From: Ramazzottius varieornatus
Lineage: Eukaryota > Tardigrada > Eutardigrada > Parachela > Ramazzottiidae
Assembly: GCA_001949185.1 (NCBI GenBank)
Contig: BDGG01000002.1
Coordinates: forward strand, 3,357,679-3,421,678
Length of the DNA: 64,000 nt
Direction: 5' to 3'
Below the pieces are notes generated by a model that was given only the letters and a program-made list of their open reading frames with translations, was not told the origin of the DNA and ran no database searches. This document shows, piece after piece, positions 1-10,875 of the stretch. Every line of letters begins with the position of its first letter. The stretch's first letter is position 1. The position numbers were made by a program, and so were the translations under genes.

Positions 1-221
1 TAGCAGAGTAACGATGGATTTCTTGATGATGCTGAAGGAATTGGCATTTGGATGAATCAGGATTTAGGTTAGCGGAGCTCTACGACAGAGTCTACGCGAA
101 TTCCTGACGTCTATGACGTGCGCCAAGGTATTCGTTGTCTGAAATGCTGGTCTCAACAAACTTCTTCCATTTTGTATGAGTGGCACCAAGGTTAACCATG
201 TATGTTTTTGATCTCTGACAG

Positions 222-578
222 AACGTTCTATTCTACGATGGACATTCTTCTCATCTGAACTGTGTCGCGTTTCTACTCGCTTGCCTGGAGCCCGAGAAGG
301 ACATCCGAGTGGTTGTTCTTCCTTCGGGACAGACAGCTTTCTTACAGCCGCTGGACAAAGGTATTCGGCGGAGTTAAGCAGAAATGGCACAAATACCTTC
401 GGGAATCCAGGTTGGACACGTCGATTGATGTAAGTAAAGAGGGTCATGTTGCCCAAAACCGAGTTGAATGGAGATTCATGCCATTATATCTCAAACTTTC
501 AGGTTTCGCGCCGCAACTTTCCCGCGCACGTCAAGAGGCTTTGGAAACCAGATTTCCCACCGTACTCTTTCAATTTAG
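222..578 (+). pseudogene. pogo/Tigger/Jerky-type DDE transposase fragment, frameshifted
   Basis: An exon beginning after the acceptor at about 220-221 reads LFYDGHSSHLNC, then a stretch containing VVVLPSGQTAFLQPLDK, and after a one-base frame change VFGGVKQKWHKYL. This matches the layout of the DDE_1 superfamily: the second catalytic Asp in DGHSSH and a QPLD-x-GVFG block. The frame shifts between 359 and 361, where the family has a Gly codon, so two bases look lost or one gained. A GT donor at 430 and AG at 501-502 lead to a second piece (503-578) with FPAHVKRLWKPDF, like the family's FPKL-x-K-x-LW segment. The 5' part with the first Asp and the DNA-binding domain is not seen at the window edge. 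A domesticated gene is possible, but the frameshift favours a dead copy. Confidence 0.55.
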
Positions 579-599
579 GTAAAACTTCTCAAGTGGTGC

Positions 600-1633
600 A
601 CGCTACCAGTAACTATTACTAGAAACGTGCGCGTATTGATACTCGACAAGATCGTTTTCCCAAGTGACGCACGCTTCTGTCCAATCAAACTGAAATATAC
701 GCTACTTAAGACAATAATCAGTCGCAACATCGCATATCTGACACCGAAAGTAGAAATGAAGTGTGTACGCGGTAGGTGTACATTGGCATCTGCCTGGATT
801 CCTATGGAGAATCAGAACGGCTGAAACTTTGCCCACTCTCCCTCGGTCGCCTCATGGCGGTCAACGCGATCAGCTGATTTTGACCGAGCTAGGCAGCCAA
901 TATTGCCACCTGCAGAACTTGACTGGGCGAAGTATTCACGCAAGCGAAGTAAGGCCTCGCTCCTCGTACACGTACAATATGAAATTATGGCCTGATTCAG
1001 CGATGGACGGATTATTTTCTCGGCCTAATATCAAGACTTTCCCAGCTGTCACGAACGACCTGCCATGAACTGTTTAGAAAGGCCGATTCTGCCATCCGTG
1101 CGTAGATTCTACTCTACCGAAGTGGAGGTTGGGTGCTCGCAGAATATTCGGTTCGCTTTTTCGATGATCTGTTCTTGGGTGCACAGTAGAATAATACTTC
1201 GATCGAGATAGTTGAATGGGGGAATTATTTCTTTCGTTTCAACAGTGCATAACAATATCCCATTTGAAATTCGATGAATAACGCGATATGCCAATCGCTT
1301 GAATGAGCCACCCAATCTCCCTCGCCAGCTTTTAACAAAAACCTGTTCTACCGAAGCCGTGGGCGGGACTGTTGCGTTGTCTGGTTTATTGCTTCTCAAT
1401 GCTCTAAGCACTCGGTGAATGGTGAGCCGTTCCCTGTTTTCAGTAATTCGCTGAGAAAATCATCCGTCCATCGCTGCTTTAGTGAAAGAGAATTTCGGAG
1501 AAAGTTACCGCCAGAACAACTCCGGTCAGTCTGATCGATTGACTGTAGTCGACCAGTTCTGTTTTGCAGGTTCTCAGGAGAGGTGCTGGTAGCTGACGGA
1601 AGGGCTGAGCCTCTAAAGACTCCATTCTTCACG
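600..1633. other. non-coding stretch with MITE arm and CTPS 5' leader
   Basis: No coding region is supported. At about 648-676 there is one arm of the dispersed AAGTGGCGCAC inverted-repeat family, here reading CCCAAGTGACGCACGC. An AG acceptor at about 1569 (TTCTGTTTTGCAG) just before the CTP synthase start suggests a 5'-UTR intron. Confidence 0.4.
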
Positions 1634-4486
1634 ATGAAGTACGTGCTGGTTACTGGCGGGGTTATCAGCGGAGTGGGCAAAGGAGTTATCTCCAGCAGCA
1701 TCGGAGCCCTTCTTCGCGCTTCCGGCTTACGTGTTACTGCCATAAAGATTGACCCGTATTTGAATATCGATGCCGGAACATTTTCTCCATTGGAACATGG
1801 TGAGTAATTTGAGTGATTTGCTCACCAATTTCCTATTAATTTTCACAGAAGTATAACTGTTGAAATAAAACTGTTTATTATGTAAGAATTGCTCAATAAA
1901 CTATAACATGTGTTTCTCCATTGATTGTTGATTGGTTCTGATGGCTTTTGTAGGTGAAGTGTTTGTGCTCGACGACGGCGGTGAAGTGGACCTTGACTTG
2001 GGTAATTATGAACGCTTTATGGATGTCGACTTGACGAGGGAGAATAATATCACCAGCGGCAAAATTAACCAGACCATCACCGAAAAAGAACGTCGCGGAG
2101 ATTACCTGGGCAAAACCGTCCAAGTCGTTCCACACATGACCAACCTCATCCAAGAATGGATTCAACGGGTTGCCCAAATACCTGTTCGGGATGCAGATGG
2201 TTCGCTTCATAAACCTGATGTCTGTGTCATCGAGGTACATGTTGCAAAAACTCTGGAGCTTCAGATGTGCGAGTTTTGGAGATAATATCCGAGGAGGCGG
2301 CAACCGAAACGTACAAAATCGTGACATCAGGTTGCGCACGTTTTCATTGTTAATGGCTGAGAGGGTGCGCCACTTGCAATAAACATCTTGTACGTTTCGT
2401 CTTCCAGCCTCCCATTTCGTGTAGAAATCTTCAGTGAGCAGACTTGTGCTGTGTTCTTTCCAGCTGGGAGGCACTGTGGGCGACATCGAAAGCATGGCCT
2501 TCGCTGAGGCTCTCCGTCAACTTCATTTCCGTGTCAAGAAGGAAAACTTCGTCGTTGTGCATGTCAGTTTGGTCTTGAGAGTCACCGCAAATGGAGAAGA
2601 CAAGACAAAGCCGACCCAAGCTAGCGTTAGGCAGCTGAGAAGCGTCGGGCTGTTACCTGATCTGCTGTTCTGCCGAAGTCAGAACCGCCTTGACGAAAGC
2701 ATCCGCGAAAAACTTGTGTGGTCCTGTGACGTCGAATCGAAAAATGTATGTGGACTACTCAGGAAAATGGCTTTCTGCCCAAAGTGGAGTTACGCAGTTT
2801 TTCTTGCAGATAATTTACGTTGAGGATTGTCCGTCAATTTACTTCGTTCCACGGCTTCTGCAACAGCAGGATTTGGTAGGATCTCTCTCCAGGCTGCTGG
2901 ATTTGGGGAGCCGACTCAGGCCGAGAAACGACGCTAACCAGGACAGATGGACGGATTTAGCTGAGAAGTCAGTTTTGAAAACATTTTTCTGCATTACTTC
3001 ATGTCGAATGAGCAACAAGTAACATTGAGTGAATGTCTTTCACAGAATCACAAGGATTGAGACGCAGGGCAAAACCGTGAGGATTGCGCTGGTCGGAAAG
3101 TATACCAAGTGTAAAGACTCTTACCTGTCAGTCCACGAAAGTCTGACCCACGCAGCCTGGCTTTGTCGACGCAAGTTAATTGTCGAGGTACGTTTCATTT
3201 CGGCTTGTTATTGATCAAAAGTTCATATTCGCCGTGAACCTGAAAATCGCTTCGATTGTAGTATATCGACGCAACTGAACTGGAAGAAGAATTCAAGAAA
3301 GCTGAACCGGCGAAATATCACGCTGCATGGAAAAGATATTCGGAGAGCGAGTAAGCACCGAAAATAATCAGCACTTTGACTTGTGGATTTTTGACTGGTC
3401 TTGTTTAGTGGGGTCATCGTACCTGGTGGCTTCGGTACACGCGGTATTGAAGGAAAAATTGCGGCGATCTCAGAGGCCCGAAAACGACGGAAACCTTTTT
3501 TGGGTACGTGTCGATTCCTTTCGCGGAAAAATTCTGGGGTGTTTGGGTAACAGTTTTTCGTAGTTACTTTTTTTTTGCAGGAATCTGTTTGGGATATCAG
3601 TGTGCTGTGATAGAGTTCGCTCGAAACGTGCTGCAGTTGGAAGGCGCAAATTCGTTTGAAATCAACCCTCAGTCCCCTCATCCCGTCGTAAGTTTTATTT
3701 GCGAACGTAATTTCGTAACTGTCTGTGGCTAATCAGCTGTTGTTTGAGTCGACGGTATCAAGATAGTGACGGCATCATTCTTTCGCAGATCATTGAAATG
3801 CCCGAGCACAACACTGGGTTTTACGGCGGAACGATGCGGCTTGGGAAACGGACCACTGTAATGAGCAGAGATAATTCGATAATCCGTAAGTTCATCGTAG
3901 ACAATTGTTCAATGGCATAATTATATCATAAACTAATTATCAAGGACCTGTTCTTGAATATGAAGTCACCGGGTTCTCGGAAGCTGGAGCAGAACTGAAA
4001 TATCACTTGTTTCTCAAAAGTAATGCCTTTTGTTTTGTAGGAAAATTGTACGGAGACGCCGATACCGTTGAAGAGCGTCACCGCCACCGCTACGAAGTCA
4101 ACCCAGCCTACATCGACCAGCTCGACAAAGCCGGCATGCGCTTTGTCGGTCGAGACGACACCGGAAAGCGCATGGAGATTATGGAACTGGACAAGTTTTT
4201 CCTCGACGGCACCACCGTCTCCCATCCCTACTTCGTGGGTGTGCAGTTTCACCCCGAATACCTTTCACGCCCTCTCAAGCCTTCTCCTCCATACGTCGGT
4301 CTACTTCTCGCCGCGTCAGGCAAGCTGGACGACTTCTTGAAGCAAAGTCCCGAGATGCGGACTGTCAGTTCGATCTGCGAGATGGATTCACCTCCATTGA
4401 CTGACGATGAAGAGGCCTTCAAGATGGAACCTATTCCCGACAATGTTGCCCGTATGCATGGCGGTGGCGATGCCGGCTTAAATTAG
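1634..4486 (+). CDS. CTPS1: CTP synthase (10 exons, 620 aa)
   Basis: Converts UTP to CTP with ATP and glutamine, in the cytosol. Exons: 1634-1799, 1954-2234, 2464-2745, 2810-2967, 3046-3187, 3262-3350, 3409-3503, 3581-3687, 3789-3885, 4041-4486. Together they give 1863 nt in one frame. The amidoligase domain opens with the P-loop region [15 protein letters not shown] and continues through [11 protein letters not shown] and [10 protein letters not shown]. The glutaminase domain shows VPGGFGTRG, the nucleophile Cys in GICLGYQ, and the His/Glu pair in [11 protein letters not shown]. The start is the ATG at 1634, directly before the conserved KYVLVTGG; upstream in-frame codons lack homology. Human enzymes are about 590 aa, so the length is normal with a slightly longer tail. 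Intron 2 carries a MITE. No sign of decay. CTPS1 versus CTPS2 cannot be told apart; I use CTPS1 as the generic symbol. Confidence 0.97.
2289..2412. repeat. AAGTGGCGCAC-family inverted-repeat MITE in CTPS intron 2
   Basis: The left arm GGAGGCGGCAACCGAAACGT pairs with the right arm, which reads ACGTTTCGTCTTCCAGCCTCC on the + strand; the inner arms carry TTGCGCACG and GTGCGCCACTTG. It lies entirely within the 229-bp intron 2 of the CTP synthase gene. Similar copies lie near 29.8, 56.0, 56.9, 58.4, 59.3 and 60.5 kb. Confidence 0.7.
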
Positions 4487-6342
4487 TAATACTTCGTGCT
4501 TTTTAGTTCTAGTGCCTTTTCGATATCGAAGCGCTTCCACATTCTCATGATAGAAACTCTAACTTATCCTGTTTGATGTGCATTTTCGCTTTGGTGCGTT
4601 GGTTCACTTCTTTGACTGGCTTGATCGCGGTATTTATTCTGGACTTACACTGTTGTTTTTAGTTTTATTTCAGGTAGATGGCTAGAAGGTCTCCAGGTAT
4701 CTCACGCTCGTGCCAGAGGTTATAAAATCCGTACTCCCTGCTGCGCGTTTTCTGCCGCGACAAGAAATAAAACTAGCCAGTGGTTCTGACCACTGGGAAG
4801 GCCGAGCAAATGAGGCAAAAGATTATAGGCCATACATTTCTACTGCGTTACGTTGCACTTGCGAGTAAAAAATGTCTGTGACCCGGATCAAGCTACGCAT
4901 TTGTTTTCACTAGAGTTTGCGATATGTGAAAGCTCGAAGAATCTGATCGTCCATTGAAATCTCGACAGACTTAAAAGGGCCTCGCTTCGCTCGGCCTGAT
5001 TATTTGCCTCGTACCGTAGTGTAGGTGACAGCAGCTGGATCCTTTGCTTGATCAGTCTCGTCACTAGAAAGTCGTAGTTTTACCGCTTTCTTCTGTATCT
5101 ACTTGGATTCGGCCTGTTTTCACTTGAAAGCAGTTGAAAGCAGCCCTAGATCTTCTGAAACCTACTGTGAAACGAGTGGGACTTTACCAGCAGTCTATCA
5201 TCGTTAGCAGTCAGAGACCGCAAGCACATCTAATCGAGCAGCCATTTTGCAGCTGGTCTTGAACATCATTATTATATATATTCATGTTCCGGAACTAACT
5301 TAGCGAACAGTAAGTCAACGAAGTCAAGGAATTCTCTCTCGAGCTTCCATTTCAAATCGCAACCGTCCACGTCTCCACGATATCCGGCTTGGCCGCGATT
5401 CCTTGCGAGTGTTCTATTCTGAGGCGCAACTTGCCAGTGTCACCTGCACTTTCAGCGGATCCAACCCTTCCGACGTCCGGGCCTTCTTCCATCCGGTCTC
5501 CGTCCGAGCCTGCGAGCTCCCGTTTGTTGAAAAGCTAAATAACTCGGCTGTCCGGAAAATCGATTTCGTCTGGAACCAGGATGCTAAGCTGGGCTGGAGT
5601 GGAAGCAGTGGAAGGTAAGAGCACAGCCATTATGATAATAAAAATCGGTGGATTCGTTCTTCCTTGTTTCCGGAGCAAGTTTGGCTTGTGCCTTGGAGAT
5701 GAGGTTGAATTTAATGCAGGCCTTCCGTTTGCAGATCTTTCAAGGACGTAGTGTTTGGCTTAACTCATCCCCAAGAGAAGGCACCGCAGGAATTAATATG
5801 CATTAACTAGCGTGTTCTTTACTGAACGAACGCGGAAGTGACTTTGCCGGAATGGAGGCACTCGTAATTCGGATGCGACGCGAATCCGAATGCCCCCTTC
5901 ATTGAGCAGGGAATCATACGGAGAACAGTGGGGATATTGCGAAGTGAATCCTAATACTACATTCTCTTCCATATAAGGGAACCGCTGTGCTTGATGCGGA
6001 GTTTAAGTGACCTCGCAATCCGGCATTCAAATCGATGAGCTGACAAGGGTGCACACGGAAATAGTAATTAATCAACTAAGTAAGGTACTTAAAGATATGA
6101 AAGAAAAGGTCAGTCTTCTGGCGCACATGCATGAATAATTCATGTAGGTTTTCGCGGATCAGGCTAATGACATATTCACTATTGACGTGTAGTCCCGCAT
6201 GACGCGAACCTAGGGCTAAAGAATTTAGATTTTCCATGTCGATGGTTTCGCTACGATGTTTTCAGTATGGTGTTCCCTTCAGTTGACCGACTTCAGAAAT
6301 AAAAACCCGCACCGCACCGTTTTTTCGTCTCAGGAATCAGCC
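4487..6342. other. intergenic region, with one unrecognised coding-like stretch
   Basis: This stretch separates CTPS from the GPCR. It begins with the CTPS 3' UTR; an AATAAA at about 4765 is a candidate poly(A) signal. At 5373-5616 an open frame with balanced composition ends at a good donor (GGAAG then GTAAGA) and contains FVWNQDAKLGWSG and two cysteines, but has no ATG and no family I recognise. It could be an isolated exon or a gene remnant. Nothing else is seen. Confidence 0.3.
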
Positions 6343-7383
6343 ATGAACGCATCCATTTTCCAAAATCAAACAAATCAGACAAATGTGTTTCGGCCGAGCA
6401 TTCCTCCTAACCCGCTAGCCACTCGAATCTTTTGCACTATCTGTTTAACAGAAGCCGGCGTTCTGGCGCTCGGCTCCATTGTCCCTCTCCTTGCTTTCGT
6501 CAAAGAGCACCGTCTCCGCACCGGCTTCAACTATCTGTTGATCAGCTATCTCCTGGTGAACCTAATTTTTTCCGTATTCCTTATGCTTCTGGCTTGGGAC
6601 TTTTACTTCGATGGCTGGTTGATGGCACCCGGTTTCTGCGCTCCGTATATCTCTTCAGTATTCCTCGCCTCGTTCTTGACAGGCTGGATCCAAGTTCTCA
6701 TTACCACCAACCGTTTGTGGGCTTTGTTCTTTCCTCATCACTACCGCACCCGTCACAACAAGCGATCCTCCGGCATATGCTGCGTCTCTGCCTGGCTGAT
6801 AGCCGTATCTCTTGTATTACCTTACTGTATCCTTTTATATTTAGAACTACAGGCTCTCCCGAACGGTAGGTGCTTCGGAAAACAAATGAGGCTTCTACCG
6901 AAATTCACCAGCTTCTTTTGGAACTTCGCTGATGTACCCCCCGTTCTCATCCTGGTGGTTTATCCTTTCTTGCTGAAGAAGTATCTGTCCAGACGCCGAA
7001 CCCGAACGCCTCCGCCTCCCTCGAGCTCAGTGCAAAATCGCAATACTTCGACCAGACCTGTTAAGGACAACATGGCTAGTAGTTCAGGTGAACGTCAGGG
7101 CGGAGAGGTGCGAACGCTGGAAGCTGTATTGCGCAGCAAGGTCAAGTTCCTGGTTCTGACGTGGGTGGTTGTATGCATCGTCTGCTTTTGGTCACCGCTC
7201 CTGATTTTCAGCCTCATTCAAAACCTGAAGGGAAACAGCATGGTCAAAGGAAATGAATTCATCACGATGGCTCTTGTTTTCAACTGGATGCTCATATGTC
7301 AGTGCGTGGAGCCATGGATATTCGTGCTGACGATCCCGCTACTGAGACAAACGGTCCGAAGGCTACTCTGCGGCACCAGATAA
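6343..7383 (+). CDS. rhodopsin-like G protein-coupled receptor (346 aa)
   Basis: An intronless seven-transmembrane receptor in the plasma membrane; ligand unknown. The N-terminus (NASIFQNQTNQTN) has three N-glycosylation sequons and no signal peptide. TM1 follows ATRIFCTI. The TM3 cysteine (APGFCAPY) can pair with the ECL2 cysteine (PNGRCFGK). The DRY position reads TTNRLWALFFPHHYRTRH, with Asn replacing the acidic residue. ICL3 is long, Pro/Ser-rich and basic. TM6 has VCFWSPLLIF, a variant of CWxP. TM7 lacks NPxxY and has QCVEPWIFV instead. The protein ends in a basic helix-8-like RRLLCGTR with a possible palmitoylation Cys. Divergent DRY and NPxxY motifs are common in lineage-expanded orphan receptors. 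An in-frame ATG at 6256 would add 29 residues, but MNASIF is a more typical N-terminus. Confidence 0.85.
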   Translation: MNASIFQNQTNQTNVFRPSIPPNPLATRIFCTICLTEAGVLALGSIVPLLAFVKEHRLRTGFNYLLISYLLVNLIFSVFLMLLAWDFYFDGWLMAPGFCAPYISSVFLASFLTGWIQVLITTNRLWALFFPHHYRTRHNKRSSGICCVSAWLIAVSLVLPYCILLYLELQALPNGRCFGKQMRLLPKFTSFFWNFADVPPVLILVVYPFLLKKYLSRRRTRTPPPPSSSVQNRNTSTRPVKDNMASSSGERQGGEVRTLEAVLRSKVKFLVLTWVVVCIVCFWSPLLIFSLIQNLKGNSMVKGNEFITMALVFNWMLICQCVEPWIFVLTIPLLRQTVRRLLCGTR

Positions 7384-9845
7384 AGCGCACGAGTAGCTCC
7401 AATACCGTCTCCATGTGTCTTAGCACTCTGTGTACGACCGTCCTCTTTAAATTTGTGTATACAATCACTCAGTTTTATTCACCTCCCAGTTTTAGCTTTT
7501 GGTCTTTCGGGTCTGGGTCTTTTTGTTTGCACGTACCTTGGTCTTTTCATCAAAGCAACACTAATGACCAGCGGTCAGCAAAACCTTAGCACGCTGGAAA
7601 TTTTTTCTACGGTTTCGGGTGAAATTTGGTGTTTCGTCTCTTCGCGCGAGACCCGTGCACGGTATTCGCTTAGGAAAAAAACTGGAGCACTGGGGACAGT
7701 CTTATCTATCGAAGCCAAGCCTGGGATAAATTTTGTAGTCATCAGTGCGGTCATTCACACGATTTTAGAGTTCAGTATTACAACTGCCGTCGGTTTCGTA
7801 GGTCAAAACCCGATCCTTTACGGGTTCTCAATTCTTACATACCGTGCGTGTACATACCGTACACGCACCTGACCCAAATGTGGGCATAGACAAAACTGTG
7901 GGCCACGGAGCGAAAGCGGTGCTGATCCGATTGATTTTGTTTATTGGTGGCTTCTGTTGGCCGTGCCGCATTCGCTCCGTGGCCTATTTTTGTCCATGCT
8001 CACATTTAGGTCAGCTGCGTGTGGCTCAACAATCTTCGTTATGGTTTTCCGAATATTGCCTTTACACAACACCAGCGGCTGGTGGAAGCATGAAAGGCTT
8101 GTGGAATGTCCTGCAGTGATCTCTTTAGTTTTAGTTTCGTCTTTAATTGCAGTTTCGGTCCGGAAGCAAGTAATTCAGATCCGAGCTGCGAAGTTTCAGT
8201 TCAAGCAATTCAGTTTTAGTCTCGACCTTTCTAGTTTCAGTCTTCTCAAAACCATTTTACTAGTCTTTCGAATTCGAGTTTTCATCTCAAGATTTATTTT
8301 CAGTCTCGACCAATTTAGTTTAGTCATTCCAAAACCATTTTGGTTATAATTAGTGGTGCTAAATAACCAGGCGACAACAAGGTAATGAGTTTTACGGCTT
8401 TGAAAAGATGATATACAGAACTGGCGCGTGCGAACTGCCACGAACCGGTAGAGGTAGTAGATTTGGTTTGGTCTGCTCTGAGTTCTCGAGATAGTTTGAG
8501 TAAATAACCGCCAAAAACACCGGTATTCTGTGACTGAAAAGTGGAACTGCAGTGGCGAAAATCTACCTTCAAAAACTCTTTTTTCCTTCTTTTGGTTCGA
8601 GCCTCCCCGTTAAGTGTCCTGAAATCTTCGTTGGTACTTCCACCAGAGCTCTTTCTCGATTTTGCATCTGTTTGTGGTGATTTTAGATCGGTTCATTGTG
8701 AGGTGAAACCGGTCCGACCATTCATACAAAGCATATTCGGCGTTCCGAAAAATGGGTAGAAAAATCGGAATCGGAATATAGGAATATTAGGAATTCCGTT
8801 CCTAAACTGTATACCGTTCCGAGCGTCTCGGGCGCGGAATGCACAACCTCAAGACCGGGTCTGGGGAATTCAAAGGAAGCAGGAGCGAAGGTCCTTAGTT
8901 TGATTAGAGAATCCGAGAATTCCAGCCTAAAGGTCGGCGTTGGTTCAAATGCAAGTTGCATGTTATTGGTCGGACTATCATCTCTGGGGACAGCTGAAGT
9001 CGACGAACAAGTTCATCTGCTAATGAGTGAAACCGGTCCTTCTTTCGATGGATAGATGGATTATGGATGCCCTTTCGTGTCTTCATGACGGCTTTCAACC
9101 AAAAAGGTTACGAGGCTCTTGACGAATTGCCTGGACGAGTGGAAGCTTGTTTTCGAGATCACTTCCATGATTCACGATTGACGGACTGCTGCGGATGAAT
9201 AAAACCAGCTGCCAACAGCGCACACCCGGCCCACGCCAACTTGCTACCTCCTGACCTTTTGATGAGAAAACACCTACATTCCCGTTGATGTTTTCAACTT
9301 TCTCCATACAACTTTTCAGGCTGCCTCAGTTAAGCCATAATTCGTTTTGTTATACTGACATGCAGCCTGACAACTGGACAAGCTCGACTTCCGACGGGAA
9401 GCCGAGCTTGTCAAGCTGCGGCCCTATGCAGCGTCATCTCCGGACAAAGAGAAAAGCCAGCGTAAGAAGTCCACTTGAGACCGGTCCTTTTTACTCCAGC
9501 AATTCAAGGTGACGACCATGCAGAGCCACGTCCTATACCATTGCCGGAGTGAAAAGTACTTTAAACTGCCAATGACGTAGACAAGATTAGTCCGGGTGTG
9601 CGTAAAAAGAACGGCCAGAACTTGCAGTTTTAGCTGTCATGTGTCATGTCACATCAATCAACACACATTGACCAAGTACCTTCAAACATCCGGGTGTACC
9701 TGTAGCCTATGGACGAGTATGCAAGTGAATGATGGGATTGTCTACGGTTCTCGGTTACTTTCGGGTCCTCTGTAGGCACGGTTCGGCCAATTGAAGTGAA
9801 GACAATTCATTTCAGGCAATGGTTCATTTTACCATAACATATACT
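7384..9845. other. repeat-bearing intergenic region
   Basis: No gene is supported. Open frames here are in low-complexity T-rich sequence, for example repeated units like AGTTTTAGTCTCGACC around 8215-8325. It contains a MITE at 7860-8032. At 9379-9413 the run GACAAGCTCGACTTCC is followed closely by its partial inverse (GGAAGCCGAGCTTGTC), forming a hairpin. Confidence 0.4.
7860..8032. repeat. GTACACGCGC-family inverted-repeat MITE, copy 1
   Basis: The left side runs TACACGCACCTGACCCAAAT then ACAAAACTGTGGGCCACGG. The right side carries CGCTCCGTGGCC, TTTTTGTCCATGCTCACATT and GGTCAGCTGCGTGT, the inverse of the left. The same arms recur at 26681-26843. The right end is approximate, and no clear target-site duplication was found for this copy. 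Confidence 0.7.
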
Positions 9846-10037
9846 AGTGATGTTAGCATGTATGAGTATTACATCAAATTAGAGCTTATTAGATGCTTTT
9901 TGCATTATTAGATTATATGCGATATCACACTAAAATTTATTAGATGCCTCGGCCGAGGTGGGATATTTATCAGTATTAAATTAGATGAGATTATCTTATA
10001 GAAGTCAAGCTGCAGGGCGCTCCATATTAAGATCACT
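9846..10037. repeat. TAGTGATGTT-family hAT-like MITE fragment
   Basis: It starts TAGTGATGTTAGCATG, the terminus of the element at 20103-20775, and contains TTATTAGATGCCTCGGCCGA and CAGGGCGCTCCATATTAA. Those two blocks recur inverted at about 21725-21838. The region is rich in TTATTAGAT/ATCTAATA. A possible right end (GATCACTA) lies at about 10030-10037, without a matching duplication. Confidence 0.5.
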
Positions 10038-10875
10038 AAATTACGAATTATGGCTTCAGTTGTTTAAAGTAATACTTGATCTGCGCCCGCAACAAGCATG
10101 AGACTGTGCGCAGTGTGCTGTATGCCAGTAGATCTCACGCATCAAGCACTTGCGCGTGTGTCACACTCGAACGTTCGAATCTGATGACTTGATTGACGCA
10201 GATGATTTGATTGGTGAGTGCAGCACTGCGATTTCTGACTCGAACGTAGTGAATGACAGCCGTTTGGTTTCTCTTTGGCTCTTTCTTGATTTCGATAGTT
10301 TTCAACATGGTACTGGCTTGATATATCGATACATTACTGCAATAAAAGTCGATATATCAATACTAAAATATCAGAAACGTATCATATTGAAATATGGATA
10401 CATGGTTGATATCTAAAACGAAATATAAATATTGAAAGATATTTATCAGAAAATATCATATCGTATTTTGTCGTATTTATCCCAGCACTAGTCACCAGTG
10501 CTCGATATTCGCCCACGGCAATCAATCAGACGCTTAAACCCGTGTTTAACGTTTCGGCAAGGCGAAGTACAGCGAGTATAGTACAGCAACTCATTAGTGC
10601 TTTTCTCTTGGGTCAACTTGAAGATCCCTAAGGTCTTGGACTTGTGGATCGTTTTCGTTTCTAACAAGTATCCTGGAGTCTTTAACTGCCTGAAGGCTCG
10701 TCTTGGACAGATCAGAGCGCGTTAGTATGTCCTGTGCTCTATGAAGTTCCGCCTCAGCATCTAATTGCCCTTCTCTTGTAGAATCGTTCTGAAGACGTCC
10801 AGGATCCGTTGTGCGTCGTTTGCAGGTAGATACCTTTGTCACCAGACTTGGGATAAGTTTTACTCTGAACTCACT
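10038..10875. other. intergenic region upstream of PRPF3, with an AT-rich element end
   Basis: 10300-10490 is rich in GATATATC and ATCATATCG and ends TTTATCCCAGCACTA, matching the right terminus of the GTGCTGGCAA hAT-like family; its left end is unclear. 10594-10786 is open on the minus strand and hydrophilic (reads RSDLSKTSLQAVKDS) but ends at once in a stop and has no known homologue. An AG acceptor at about 10825 (TCGTTTGCAG) probably closes a 5'-UTR intron of PRPF3. Confidence 0.35.

Noticed and set aside
9285-9512. Open frame with Ser/Lys-rich peptide
   Set aside because: No start-splice logic, no family, and it overlaps a hairpin.
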